Positions 40,299-49,329 of a stretch of 64,000 nucleotides of DNA are shown here, piece after piece. Each line of letters begins with the position of its first letter. Position 1 is the first letter of the stretch. Position numbers and translations under genes: made by a program. The notes beneath the pieces are model-generated. The model did not search any database and was not told the DNA's origin. It saw only the letters and a program-made list of their open reading frames with translations. Location: contig CAYLPT010000070.1 in NCBI GenBank assembly GCA_964385645.1, forward strand, positions 1 to 64,000, given 5' to 3'. Source of the DNA: CAYLPT01 sp964385645 (GTDB lineage Bacteria; Armatimonadota; Hebobacteria; Hebobacterales; Hebobacteraceae).

Positions 40299-42263
40299 CT
40301 ATCCAGGGCTCTGCTCCACTGCCCGCCGCCGCAGCTCCAGCGCCCACCGCGTCCCGTCCAGCATCACCTCTACCCGCCCCTCCTGCGAGGCTGTGAGTCT
40401 GGCAGACTCGGCCGGGGCCACCTGAGAGGGCCGCGGCGCGAGCACCGACACGAGGACGGCGCGGGCCCGCCGGTGGAGCGGCGACACCGAGAGATAGCTG
40501 AACCCCTGCTCCCGCCGCCGGGGGGCCGCATCCCACGAGGGCACGTAGTCGGAGGTAAGCCTGACTACTCTGATCGTGCGACCCGCGGCCTCGTCAGGCC
40601 ACAGAAGGTCCAAGTCCAGAGCCGCCCTCTCCGCGCTTAGCGCAATCCGCCCTCGGTGCAGGTCGCGTAGGTCCGCCTGTCCAGCGAACTGCCATAAGCA
40701 CTCTAGCCGGCGCGGCTCGTCCAGCTCGACATCATCCACCACTAGCACTCGCCCGCTCGGCACGAGTATGAGATGCCGATCGAAGCGCTTCACCTCCGGC
40801 CCGTAGGCGGCGGCGCCCTCCCCGACGACATAGGTGTACTCTGGGGCGGCCTTCATGAGCGTCACTTCGCCGCGGTGCCGCTCGCCCCACCGCTGGCCGC
40901 GGCCGTCCACCAGAAGGGTGCTGTGGCCCTCGGTGCTGTTGGCGGGGTAGTCCCAGCGCCGAGAGCCGGTATCGAAGAATCCCCCGGCGTGGTCGTAGTG
41001 CCAGATCCCGGCGTCCACGATGAGCCGCTCGCCGAACGCGTTCACGATCACGGAGTTGATGTCCAGATGCGAGTGATTGGCAGTGGTCTCCCCCGTCTTG
41101 AGGCCGAGGTAGACCGCCTGCGGCGACCAATCGCTGCGGACCACCGTGGCGCCGGTGCGGGCGAAGGTGCGGGCAAGGGGCAGGTCGTCCGGGGGGCGCG
41201 GTGGGGGTAGATCGGCGCGCCAGAGGAGGGAGAAGGGAGTCCATGTCTGGAGGCGATCGGCGAGCCACCGCGCGTGTGCGTCGCCGGTGCGCGCGGCGAG
41301 CAGCAGCAGCAGTTCGCCGGAGGGCGGGGCATACCGGTCGTCGCCGAAGTTGAATGACCCGAGGTCGGGGGTGGTCATGTACAGCGCGAACTGGCCCGTC
41401 TTCTGAAGATAGGGGTGAGAGAACAGGTTCACTGCGCCGTCGCTAAGGGCCCTTAGCGCCTCGGCGAACCACGCCGTGCGACCGATCCCGTAGCTCCAGT
41501 AGCCAAGCCCCTCGACGTAGCTGCCGTCAGCGGGGTTGGCGTCGAGCGTGGCGAGCACCCCGAGGAGCGACTCGCGGAGCGCCTGCCGCGCCCCGGGCCA
41601 CTCCCCGGCCAGGGCGACGGCGCCCGCGCCCATCTCGCCGCAGATAACCGCCCGCCAGTTGTGGAGGGAATCGGCCCACCACTCGGTCCGGCCCTGGTGC
41701 GCGCGGAGGAAGAGGGATAGGCCGCGCTCGATGATCGCCTCCCGCCAGCGGCTGCGCTGAGTGGGCGCCAACTCCCCGTGGAGCCAGTCGTACACCCATG
41801 CAACCTCTGCCACAGAGTGTGCGACCCCCAGGTCCACGGTCAGGCCCATGGCGCGATGAGTGGTGAGCACCCAGTCAGGCTCGTCGAGGCGCCGCTCGAC
41901 AGCGGCCATGAGATGGTCGGCGTACTCGCGCCGGCCCGAGAGCAGGTAGGCGAGGCCTACGGCGGCGGTCGTGCCCCATCCCGAGCCGGACTCGAGCGCG
42001 GCGTCGGCGGCCTGGCGAAGGCGCTCCCAGTCGTCCGGGTACCGGGCGACCAGCTCCGGCAGCCGGGCGCGGTCGCCGGGGGACAGGAAGAGGCGCGGCC
42101 GGGGCAGGTCCGGCGGCATCTCCCAGTGGTCGAAGGCGTGCAGGAGGCGGTCGGCGTGGGACATGTTCTGCTCCTTCCCGGCGCGCGCGATCCCGAGGCG
42201 TCCCCAGCCGCTGAGGCCACCGACGGCAAACGCGGCCCACCTCAAGAACTCGCGTCGTCTCAT
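40299..42263 (-). CDS. Heparinase II/III-like polysaccharide lyase family protein
   Basis: A 654-residue exported protein. The N-terminus RRREFLRWAAFAVGGLSG is a twin-arginine (Tat) signal. An alpha/alpha-toroid region (~70-330; WADSLHNWRAVICGEMGAG with the Tyr/His-type region) is followed by a heparinase II/III beta-sandwich (~370-640; TTANHSHLDINSVIVNAFGERLIVDAG, where the His of NHSHLD is characteristic). It would cleave uronic-acid-containing polysaccharide by elimination; the exact glycan is unknown. It precedes the DUF5060-type gene and follows the exopolysaccharide genes on the same strand. Confidence 0.85.
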   Translation of the reverse strand: MRRREFLRWAAFAVGGLSGWGRLGIARAGKEQNMSHADRLLHAFDHWEMPPDLPRPRLFLSPGDRARLPELVARYPDDWERLRQAADAALESGSGWGTTAAVGLAYLLSGRREYADHLMAAVERRLDEPDWVLTTHRAMGLTVDLGVAHSVAEVAWVYDWLHGELAPTQRSRWREAIIERGLSLFLRAHQGRTEWWADSLHNWRAVICGEMGAGAVALAGEWPGARQALRESLLGVLATLDANPADGSYVEGLGYWSYGIGRTAWFAEALRALSDGAVNLFSHPYLQKTGQFALYMTTPDLGSFNFGDDRYAPPSGELLLLLAARTGDAHARWLADRLQTWTPFSLLWRADLPPPRPPDDLPLARTFARTGATVVRSDWSPQAVYLGLKTGETTANHSHLDINSVIVNAFGERLIVDAGIWHYDHAGGFFDTGSRRWDYPANSTEGHSTLLVDGRGQRWGERHRGEVTLMKAAPEYTYVVGEGAAAYGPEVKRFDRHLILVPSGRVLVVDDVELDEPRRLECLWQFAGQADLRDLHRGRIALSAERAALDLDLLWPDEAAGRTIRVVRLTSDYVPSWDAAPRRREQGFSYLSVSPLHRRARAVLVSVLAPRPSQVAPAESARLTASQEGRVEVMLDGTRWALELRRRAVEQSPG

Positions 42264-42337
42264 CGCTTAGCGCGATCTTCCATGCTCACCACTACTGAGC
42301 AGGCACTCCAGTCGGTGTCGCTGACCCGCAGCGCATC

Positions 42338-43480
42338 TCAGCGAGCGCCCGCTTGCTCGTACACATCCAGGTAGCGCCTCACCACCCGCGCCCAGTCGAG
42401 CTCGCGGGCGGCCTCGCGCGCCGCCTCGCCGAGTCGGCGCCGCAGCCCGGCGTCGCCGAGAACCTCGGCGAGCGCCCCCGCCAGCGCCGCCGCTGACCCC
42501 GCCGCGAACAGCCGCGCCGTTCGGCCGTCACACAGCAGCTCCCGCAGGCCGCCCACGTCGCTCGCGACGATAGCCTTCGCCATTGCCATCGCCTCCAGGG
42601 GCTTGAGCGGCGTCACTGTCTCTGTGGCGCGCGTGGACAGACGCGGGTAGACAACCGCGTGCGCCGCCGCGTAGAGAGCTTGCACCTCCGAGTGGGGCAC
42701 CGGCGGCGCCACCGTCGCGCCCTCCCCCACCGCGCGGGCGGCCTCAGCGATCCGCGCCCGGTGCTCCCCCTGCCCGACGATGAGAAGCTGCACCTGCGGC
42801 GCAGACCGCCGGACAACCGAGAACGCCTCCAGCAACAGCTCCAGGCCCTCGTACGCTCTTAGTGCGCCGAGATAGAGCACCCGGGGCCCGCCCGGGAGCT
42901 CCGCGGCCGGGGTGAACCTCGCTGCGTCGACCCCGTTGGGCACAATGTGGAGCTTGGCGGGCGCGACCCCGCGCTTCACCAGGTCATCTCGCAGCCCGCG
43001 GCAGATGGCCACCACCGCGTCGGCGCGTGCGCACACCGCGGCTTCGGTGCGGCGCGCCAGCCGATAGCGAAGCGACCGTCCCCTCATCGCCTCCTCCCAC
43101 AGGCCCCGCACCTCGTACACCACCGGCAGCCCCAGGCGCCGGCCGGCCTGGATCGCCGCCAGACCGCACAGAACCGGCGAGTGCGCGTGGATCAGCCGCA
43201 CATCACCCCGCGCGCTGGCGATCTCCCGGATGCGTCGCGCCAGCACCCGGCACCGCGACCAGTCCCTCAACCACACGCTGCGCGCCCGCCGCTCGGGCTG
43301 GCACCGGTAGTGAAAGACGCCCTCAACATCGCCCTCGTGGGCGGCGGGATGGCGCGGGGAGGTTACGATAAGAGGGTCAAGTCCGAGGGCCCGCTGGTGC
43401 GCAACTATGGCTGCCGTGCGGACTGTGTAGCCGCTGCTGATCTCCGGCAGCGCGTACTGCACCACGTGCAGGACCGCCAC
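42338..43480 (-). CDS. Glycosyltransferase family 4 protein
   Basis: A 380-residue GT-B enzyme. The acceptor domain begins VLHVVQYALPEISSGYTVRT and contains LIHAHSPVLCGLAA and VVYEVRGLWEEA; the donor domain has HIVPNGVDAARFTP, VLYLGALRAYEGLELLLEAF and a KPLEAMAMAKAIVASD motif with the nucleotide-binding glutamate. The wording resembles glycosyltransferases of exosortase-associated exopolysaccharide loci. It starts with GTG two bases after the GT2 stop, with AAGGGGAGG upstream. Likely adds a sugar to a polysaccharide repeat unit. Confidence 0.9.
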   Translation of the reverse strand: MAVLHVVQYALPEISSGYTVRTAAIVAHQRALGLDPLIVTSPRHPAAHEGDVEGVFHYRCQPERRARSVWLRDWSRCRVLARRIREIASARGDVRLIHAHSPVLCGLAAIQAGRRLGLPVVYEVRGLWEEAMRGRSLRYRLARRTEAAVCARADAVVAICRGLRDDLVKRGVAPAKLHIVPNGVDAARFTPAAELPGGPRVLYLGALRAYEGLELLLEAFSVVRRSAPQVQLLIVGQGEHRARIAEAARAVGEGATVAPPVPHSEVQALYAAAHAVVYPRLSTRATETVTPLKPLEAMAMAKAIVASDVGGLRELLCDGRTARLFAAGSAAALAGALAEVLGDAGLRRRLGEAAREAARELDWARVVRRYLDVYEQAGAR

Positions 43481-43481
43481 C

Positions 43482-44669
43482 TCAGGCCTCCCCTTGAGGG
43501 AGGCGCGCGGGCTCCCAGGTCGGCGCGGTCCGGCCGGCGATCCACAGCCCGAGCGCGACGAAGCTGGCGAGTGCGATCATGTCGAAGTGCGCAGCCAGGC
43601 GAGCCCAACGCAGCCGGCCGACCGCGGGGACCGCCCAACCCATCGCCCCGACCAGATAGAGCACGACCTGGGCGGCGAAGAAGGCCGACAGGGTTGGGCT
43701 GCCGAGCGCCGTCCCCCAGCCGGCCCCGACGAGCATCGCCCCGAAGAAGACCCCCTGCACCTCCCGGAGCAGCTTGTGCGAGACGAGCTGCCACAGCACC
43801 AGCAGCCGGCCCCTGCGCAGCGTCGGCCAGACCAGCGAGACCATCTGAGCGATGGCCCGCGACATGATGCGCACCTTCCGCCGATACTCCGCGCCCAGGC
43901 TCGGTGCCGCCGGCTCCACTGACTTGGCCTCCGGCTCCAACACCACGGCATAACCCTGAAGCAGGGCCTCAAAGGGAACGCGGAAGTCGCTAACATCGCG
44001 GGGGCGCAGCGGCCGGTAGATCTCCCGCCTTATCGCGTAGATAGAGCCGTTCGCCCCCAGCAGGGAACCCAACGACGACTCGAGCGCCTTCACGCGCTGC
44101 TCGTAGCGCCAGTAGGCGCCCTCCGTATCGGCCGTGCCCTCGCCGTGGCGGTAGTGGAGCTGACCGCTCACCGCGGCTACGCGGGCGTCGGACATCGCGG
44201 CCACGAGCCTGCTGACCGCGTCCCGCGCGAAGAGCGCGTTCGCGTCAGTCATCACGATGACCTCCGCGGCGATCGCCGAGACACCCGCGTTCAGCGCGGC
44301 CGACTTCCCCTGTCGCCCCTCCAGCCGCACCAGCCGCACCCGGCCGGTGCGCTCCGCGTACCCCTGCACTATCTCGTCGGTCGCATCCGTGCTGCCATCC
44401 GAGACGACCACGAGATCGAGCAGCTCCGCCGAGTAGTCTTGCTCCAGGGTGTTCTCGATCTTCGCGCCGATGACATCGCCCTCGTTCCACGCCGCGACGA
44501 GCAGCGTCACCCGGGGCGCGCAGCTCCCGGTTGAGGGCCGGAAGGGGCGCAGCTTCGCCAGTACCCAGAGCAGTGCGGGATAGCCGAAGTAGGCGTAGAG
44601 CAGAATGGCAAGCGCTCCCCAGGATAGCAGGAAGGCGATAGTAGGCTGTGCGGAGTCGGACTCGCTCAT
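43482..44669 (-). CDS. Glycosyltransferase family 2 membrane protein
   Basis: A 395-residue processive-type GT2. An N-terminal helix (~10-35) precedes the GT-A domain: TLLVAAWNEGDVIGAKIENTL, VVVSDGSTDATDE, GKSAALNAG and VMTDANALF (DxD-like region). A C-terminal pair or trio of helices follows (~290-375). The KVRIMSRAIAQM region takes the place of the QxxRW-type motif. It probably makes or extends an extracellular polysaccharide with the adjacent GT4 and the UDP-sugar dehydrogenase. Confidence 0.88.
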   Translation of the reverse strand: MSESDSAQPTIAFLLSWGALAILLYAYFGYPALLWVLAKLRPFRPSTGSCAPRVTLLVAAWNEGDVIGAKIENTLEQDYSAELLDLVVVSDGSTDATDEIVQGYAERTGRVRLVRLEGRQGKSAALNAGVSAIAAEVIVMTDANALFARDAVSRLVAAMSDARVAAVSGQLHYRHGEGTADTEGAYWRYEQRVKALESSLGSLLGANGSIYAIRREIYRPLRPRDVSDFRVPFEALLQGYAVVLEPEAKSVEPAAPSLGAEYRRKVRIMSRAIAQMVSLVWPTLRRGRLLVLWQLVSHKLLREVQGVFFGAMLVGAGWGTALGSPTLSAFFAAQVVLYLVGAMGWAVPAVGRLRWARLAAHFDMIALASFVALGLWIAGRTAPTWEPARLPQGEA

Positions 44670-44768
44670 GCCTGCGAACCCTGCGCACTCAGGCGCTTGA
44701 CCTCTAGTAACCCCTCCGCCTGCCTGGAGGCTTGGCGGCGGGGGCAGGACTCCCTCGCGACTGCGCCG

Positions 44769-46037
44769 CTAGAGGCTGATGACGCGGAAGCCGGCCTGCT
44801 CCCACTTCGCCCGCGGCAGAGCGTCCCGAGTGTCGAACAGAAGCCGCCGGCGCATCCGGGCCCCGATGGCCTCCGGCTCGAAGAACGAGAACTCGCGGTG
44901 GTCGGTGAGCAGCAGCACGCAGTCGGCGCCGCTCACGGAGGCCTCCAGGTCATCCAGCTCCCAGCGGAAGCGCTTGACGTGGAAGTCCACAACGCTGACT
45001 CGGGCGCCCTTCGCCTCCAGCGCCTCCAGCACGTGCAGCGCCGGCGTCTCACGGGCATCATCCACATTCGCCTTGTAGGCCACGCCCCAGACCGACACCT
45101 TCGGGTCGGCCACCCCCGCCAGCTCCGCCATCACCCGTTCCGCCACCCACGCCGGCTGGCTGTCGTTGGTCTCCCGGGCGGTGCGCACCAGGCGGGCCAG
45201 CTTGGGCGCCGCGTCCACCAGGAACCAGGGGTCCACCGGGATGCAGTGGCCGCCCACGCCGGGCCCAGGGCTCAGGATGTTGACCCGGGGGTGGCGGTTC
45301 GCCAGCGCGATGACCTCCCGGACGTTGGCCCCGAACTTGTGGCTGATGCGCGCGATCTCGTTCGCGAAGGCGATGCCCACATCTCGCGAGGCGTTCTCCA
45401 CCAGCTTGGCGAGCTCGGCGACGATCGCGCTGGTCACCAGAACTTCGCCCTCCACCACCTGGCGGTAGATGGCGGCCGCCCTCTCGCCGCTCGCCGGGTC
45501 AATGCCGCCGACCACCCGATCGTTCTGCACCAGCTCGGTCAGGATGTTGCCTGGCAGGATGCGCTCGGGGCAGTGCGCGACGAAGAGGTCCTCGCCCGGC
45601 TTCAGCCCCGACTCCGCCAGTATGCCTGTCAGCAGCCCGCCCGTCGTGCCCGGCGGCACGGTGGACTCCAGCACCACCAGGTTGCCCGGGCGCAGGTGCG
45701 GGATCAGCGAGCGCGCCGCCTGCTCCACACACGAGAGATCCGGCCTGTGGTCCTCCCCCACCGGCGTCGGCACGGCGATGATGAACACGTCTGCCGGCGC
45801 GGGGGTGACCTGAGCGCGGAGGTTGCCCGAGTTCACCGCCGCCTGCACCACGGTCTTGAGGCCCACCTCCTCGATCGGCACCTCACCCGCGTTCACGGCC
45901 TCGACCAGCTCCGCGCGAAGGTCAACGCCGGTCACCCGGAAGCCGTTCACGGCCAGCATCGCGGCCGTCGGCAGGCCGACGTACCCGAGGCCAAGGATGC
46001 AGATCACCTCGGCCGTCGGCTCACGCAGCTCGCCCAT
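44769..46037 (-). CDS. wecC: UDP-N-acetyl-mannosamine dehydrogenase-like nucleotide sugar dehydrogenase
   Basis: A 422-residue enzyme that oxidises a UDP-sugar to its uronic acid with two NAD+. The NAD-binding start ICILGLGYVGLPTAAMLA, the VPTPVGEDHRPDL segment, the LVENASRDVGIAFANE segment and the catalytic cysteine region GVGGHCIPVDPWF are present. The sequence type is WecC/UDP-ManNAc dehydrogenase rather than UDP-glucose dehydrogenase. AGGAGGG precedes the ATG. It supplies an acidic sugar for the exopolysaccharide; the WecC substrate is a best guess. Confidence 0.88.
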   Translation of the reverse strand: MGELREPTAEVICILGLGYVGLPTAAMLAVNGFRVTGVDLRAELVEAVNAGEVPIEEVGLKTVVQAAVNSGNLRAQVTPAPADVFIIAVPTPVGEDHRPDLSCVEQAARSLIPHLRPGNLVVLESTVPPGTTGGLLTGILAESGLKPGEDLFVAHCPERILPGNILTELVQNDRVVGGIDPASGERAAAIYRQVVEGEVLVTSAIVAELAKLVENASRDVGIAFANEIARISHKFGANVREVIALANRHPRVNILSPGPGVGGHCIPVDPWFLVDAAPKLARLVRTARETNDSQPAWVAERVMAELAGVADPKVSVWGVAYKANVDDARETPALHVLEALEAKGARVSVVDFHVKRFRWELDDLEASVSGADCVLLLTDHREFSFFEPEAIGARMRRRLLFDTRDALPRAKWEQAGFRVISL

Positions 46038-46123
46038 GCGAGGGGACCCTCCTGATCGGGGCAGTTGGCGTCAGGGTTCCACTAGCCAGCGCGCTCTCCC
46101 TTCAGCGAGGCGCTGCCGGAGGC

Positions 46124-46181
46124 GGCGGAACAGGACCTGCGGCGGCCGCGCCCAACTCCGAGCACCGTCGGGAGCAGAAAC
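46124..46181 (+). repeat. 58-bp dispersed repeat, copy B
   Basis: 54/58 match to 39881-39938 (opposite strand). It lies in the 247-base gap between the dehydrogenase start and a beta-helix gene remnant. Read in one frame both copies encode AEQD-RRPR-TPSTVGSRN, so it may derive from a coding segment. Confidence 0.75.
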
Positions 46182-46284
46182 TACGGGGCGGCAGGCGACT
46201 CGGCGGGGGCCAGCCGGGAGTACCAGGTCGTCGCCGAGGACGAAGCCTACCCTGCAGTCCATCGCCACGAGGCGGGCGAGATGA

Positions 46285-46566
46285 TCCGCGAGCTCGACCG
46301 GGGAGCCGGGATTCCCTGTCTCTATCCCCCTGGGCATCATCCGCAACCCACGCCCCACGGACCTGCTCGAGAAAGCGGTCTTCGGCGATGACCAGGACCC
46401 CGGATTCGTGGATGTGGGCGACAATGACTTCCGCTTGCGCCAAGACGCGGCAGCCTTCGAGAGACTCTCCTGTCGCCCCATCCCCGCGGAGGGGATCGGA
46501 CTCTACGAGCATCCCTTGCGGGCGAGCTGGCCCGTGGATGCTACCCTCTCGGTCCTGCTCGAGTGA
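46285..46566 (+). pseudogene. C-terminal remnant of a right-handed beta-helix protein gene
   Basis: An open frame without a start encodes ~93 residues ending in a stop at 46564-46566. The segments DDQDPGFVDVGDNDFRLRQD and IGLYEHPLRASWPV match the typical C-terminal end of parallel beta-helix (pectate-lyase-like) proteins, where 'DPGFVDPxxxDFRL' and 'IGLYxxxxRASWP' recur. Upstream, a different frame carries SREYQVVAEDEAYPAVH, similar to the usual beginning of such proteins, so most of the gene appears to have been deleted. It lies directly before the GH94 gene. Confidence 0.6.
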
Positions 46567-46694
46567 GCGGCCGGGCAGTCTCGCTCACACTCCCCGCCGA
46601 TGACCGGATGCAGGTGCCTGCGCAGCAGCGACGAACCCAGCGCCGCGCGGCGCCGATTGGCACGCGCGACACCAGAGCCGGTGGGAGGCCTGAG

Positions 46695-49076
46695 ATGAGG
46701 TACGGCTTCTTCGACGACGAGGCCAGGGAGTACGTGATAACCAGGCCGGACACCCCGAGGTCGTGGAGCAACTACCTGGGCGACACCAAGTACGGGGCGA
46801 TCATCACCAACAACGCGGGCGGCTACGGCTTCTACCAGTCGGGAGCGCGGGGGCGGTTCCTGCGGCTGCTCTTCAACGGCATCCCGATGGACCAGCCGGG
46901 CCGCTATGTCTACCTCCGCGACCGGGACAGCGGCGACTACTGGTCGGCCTCCTGGCAGCCGGTGGGCAAGCCACTCGATGAGTACGAGTCCACCTGCCGC
47001 CACGGCACCGGGTACACGGTCATCGAGTCTCGCTACGGCGGGATCGCCACCGAAACCACTTACTTCGTGCCACTGGGCCAGGCGTTCGAGTACTGGCGTG
47101 TGCGGGTCACTAACGAGAGCGGGCGGCCGCGCAACCTGTCCCTCTTCACGTACTGCGAGTTCACGAATCAGTGGAACACTGTGCAGGATCAGGTCAACCT
47201 CCAGTACTCCCTGTTCATCGTCCGGGGCGCGCTTACGGACGGCTTGCTCCGGATCGCGATCGAGGATCACCTGACGCCGGAGTCGGGGGAGTACCTGTAT
47301 CATCATGTATGGATGGGCCTGGTGGGCGGAGAGGTAAGGGGGTACGACACGAGCCGTGAGGCCTTCCTCGGTCCGTACCGAAGCTACCACAACCCCGTCG
47401 TGGTCGAGGAGGGGAGAACGACCAACAGCGAGGCCTATGGGGACAACGCCTGCGGCTGTCTGAGGACGGACTTGACCCTTCAGGCCGGAGAGACCGGAGA
47501 GATGCTCGTCCTGCTTGGGATCGGCGATGCCCGGACCGTCGGCCGGCGGACAACCGCGGAGTACGGCTCGCTGGACCGGGCGGAGGCTGAGCTGAGGATG
47601 CTGAAGGCGAACTGGCACGCCAAACTGGGGAGCCTCCTCGTGGAGACGCCTGACGAGGAGTTCGACCATACGGTCAATGTATGGGGCCTGTACAACTGCC
47701 TGGTGTGCTTCGCCTGGTCGCGGTCCGCGAGCCTCGTGTACAATGGCGAGCGGGATGGGCTGGGCTTTCGCGACTCGGTGCAGGACCTGCTGGGCGTGAC
47801 GGCCGCGATCCCGGAGGAGGCCCAGGAGCGCCTGGAGCTGATGCTGACCGGCCAGCTCTCCACCGGCGGTGCCATGCCGATCATCAGGCCGTTCGAGCAC
47901 CGCCCGGGGCACGAGACGCCCCCGGCCCCTGAGGAATACCGGTCCGACGACTGCCTGTGGTTCTTCGACGCGGTGCCAGCGCTCGTGGGAGAGACTGGGG
48001 ACCTGCGCTTCTACGAGAAGGTGCTGCCTTACGCGGACAGGGGTGAGGCCACTGTCCTGGGCCATCTGCGGCGGGCCCTGGAGTTCAACCTGGAGCGCAC
48101 CGGCAAGCACGGGCTCCCATGCGGGCTGGCCGCCGACTGGAACGACTGCCTGCGGCTCGGCTATCACGGGGAGAGCCTGTTTGTCGCGTTCCAGGTGCGT
48201 AGGGGACTCACCACCTACGCAGAGGTCGCGGAGCGCCTAGGCAAGCGGGAGGAAGCCGCCTGGGCCCTCGCTAAGCGCGATGCCCTCGACTCATGCATCC
48301 AGGCCTGCGCCTGGGATGAAGACCGCTTCATATGGGCCATCGGCGAGGACGGCACGGTCTACGGGACCCGCGCGGCCGAGGAGGGGAGGTGCTATCTGAA
48401 CACGCAAGTGTGGGCCGTCATAAGTGGGGGCGCCAGCCCCGAGCAAGCCGCTCGCTGCATGGAGACCGTTCATAGGGAGCTGGCCACCGCTTATGGCCTG
48501 ATGCTCTCCGCGCCCCCCTTTGTGAAGACCCCGATTGACGTGATGCGCGCCGTGGTGTTCAACCCCGGGGTGAAGGAGAACGCAGGGATCTTCAACCACA
48601 CACAGGGGTGGGCGGTGATGGCGGAGTGTATGCTGGGGAACGGGGACCGGGCCTGGGAGTACTACCGCGCCTCCATGCCGGCCGCCTACAACGATCGCGC
48701 AGAGCTGCGCGAGAGCGAGCCCTATGTCCAGGCGCAGACTACATACTCCACCTACTCGCCGCGGGCCGGGAACGCGCGCACGCCCTGGCTGACCGGCGCG
48801 GCGGCCTGGTCCTACTACGCCGCCACGCAGCATATACTCGGCCTGCGGCCGGAGATAGACGGGCTGCGCATCGCGCCGTGCATCCCCAGCACCTGGGGTG
48901 GTTTCAGGGCCACCCGCCGCTTCCGGGGCCGAACCATCCGGATCGTGGTTGAGAACCCGGACGCGGTCTGCCACGGCGTCAAGACGCTGACCCTCAACGG
49001 CGAGGCGCTGCCCGGCAACCTGCTCCCCGCGGACAAGCTGCGGGGCGAGAATGAGGTGCGAGCCGTCCTCGGGTAG
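46695..49076 (+). CDS. Glycoside hydrolase family 94-type phosphorylase
   Basis: A 793-residue protein of GH94 (cellobiose/chitobiose phosphorylase) type. N-terminal beta-sandwich (~1-270; RYGFFDDEAREYVITRPDTP, YGFYQSGARGRFLR), then an (alpha/alpha)6 barrel with the catalytic acid in GLAADWNDCLR (Asp near 515), and FNPGVKENAGIFNHTQGW later, which binds phosphate and substrate. Such enzymes cleave beta-glucosides with phosphate to give a sugar 1-phosphate. No signal peptide, so cytoplasmic use of imported oligosaccharides fits. The frame is open to 46563, but GGGAGGCC before the ATG at 46695 sets the start. Confidence 0.88.
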   Translation: MRYGFFDDEAREYVITRPDTPRSWSNYLGDTKYGAIITNNAGGYGFYQSGARGRFLRLLFNGIPMDQPGRYVYLRDRDSGDYWSASWQPVGKPLDEYESTCRHGTGYTVIESRYGGIATETTYFVPLGQAFEYWRVRVTNESGRPRNLSLFTYCEFTNQWNTVQDQVNLQYSLFIVRGALTDGLLRIAIEDHLTPESGEYLYHHVWMGLVGGEVRGYDTSREAFLGPYRSYHNPVVVEEGRTTNSEAYGDNACGCLRTDLTLQAGETGEMLVLLGIGDARTVGRRTTAEYGSLDRAEAELRMLKANWHAKLGSLLVETPDEEFDHTVNVWGLYNCLVCFAWSRSASLVYNGERDGLGFRDSVQDLLGVTAAIPEEAQERLELMLTGQLSTGGAMPIIRPFEHRPGHETPPAPEEYRSDDCLWFFDAVPALVGETGDLRFYEKVLPYADRGEATVLGHLRRALEFNLERTGKHGLPCGLAADWNDCLRLGYHGESLFVAFQVRRGLTTYAEVAERLGKREEAAWALAKRDALDSCIQACAWDEDRFIWAIGEDGTVYGTRAAEEGRCYLNTQVWAVISGGASPEQAARCMETVHRELATAYGLMLSAPPFVKTPIDVMRAVVFNPGVKENAGIFNHTQGWAVMAECMLGNGDRAWEYYRASMPAAYNDRAELRESEPYVQAQTTYSTYSPRAGNARTPWLTGAAAWSYYAATQHILGLRPEIDGLRIAPCIPSTWGGFRATRRFRGRTIRIVVENPDAVCHGVKTLTLNGEALPGNLLPADKLRGENEVRAVLG

Positions 49077-49329
49077 AGCGCCTCCCCAGCGGTAGGGCCA
49101 TGGGCTCTGCCGATGAGTCGCTGAGAGGGATCTTGCGCGATAGCTGAAGCCAGCGGCTCGGACTCCGGTCTCGCAGGCCGGCGACCGGTCGGGCCACTTG
49201 ACCGGGCAGTCGGAGCAGGGACGCGACTCCGGCGCTGACTTCGCCGTCCGAAGAGGAGCGGAGCTTCGCATGGGCGAAGGGGGGAGGGTGCTGCAGGTTT
49301 GGAGTGAAGGTGGAGGAGGTGACACTGAG

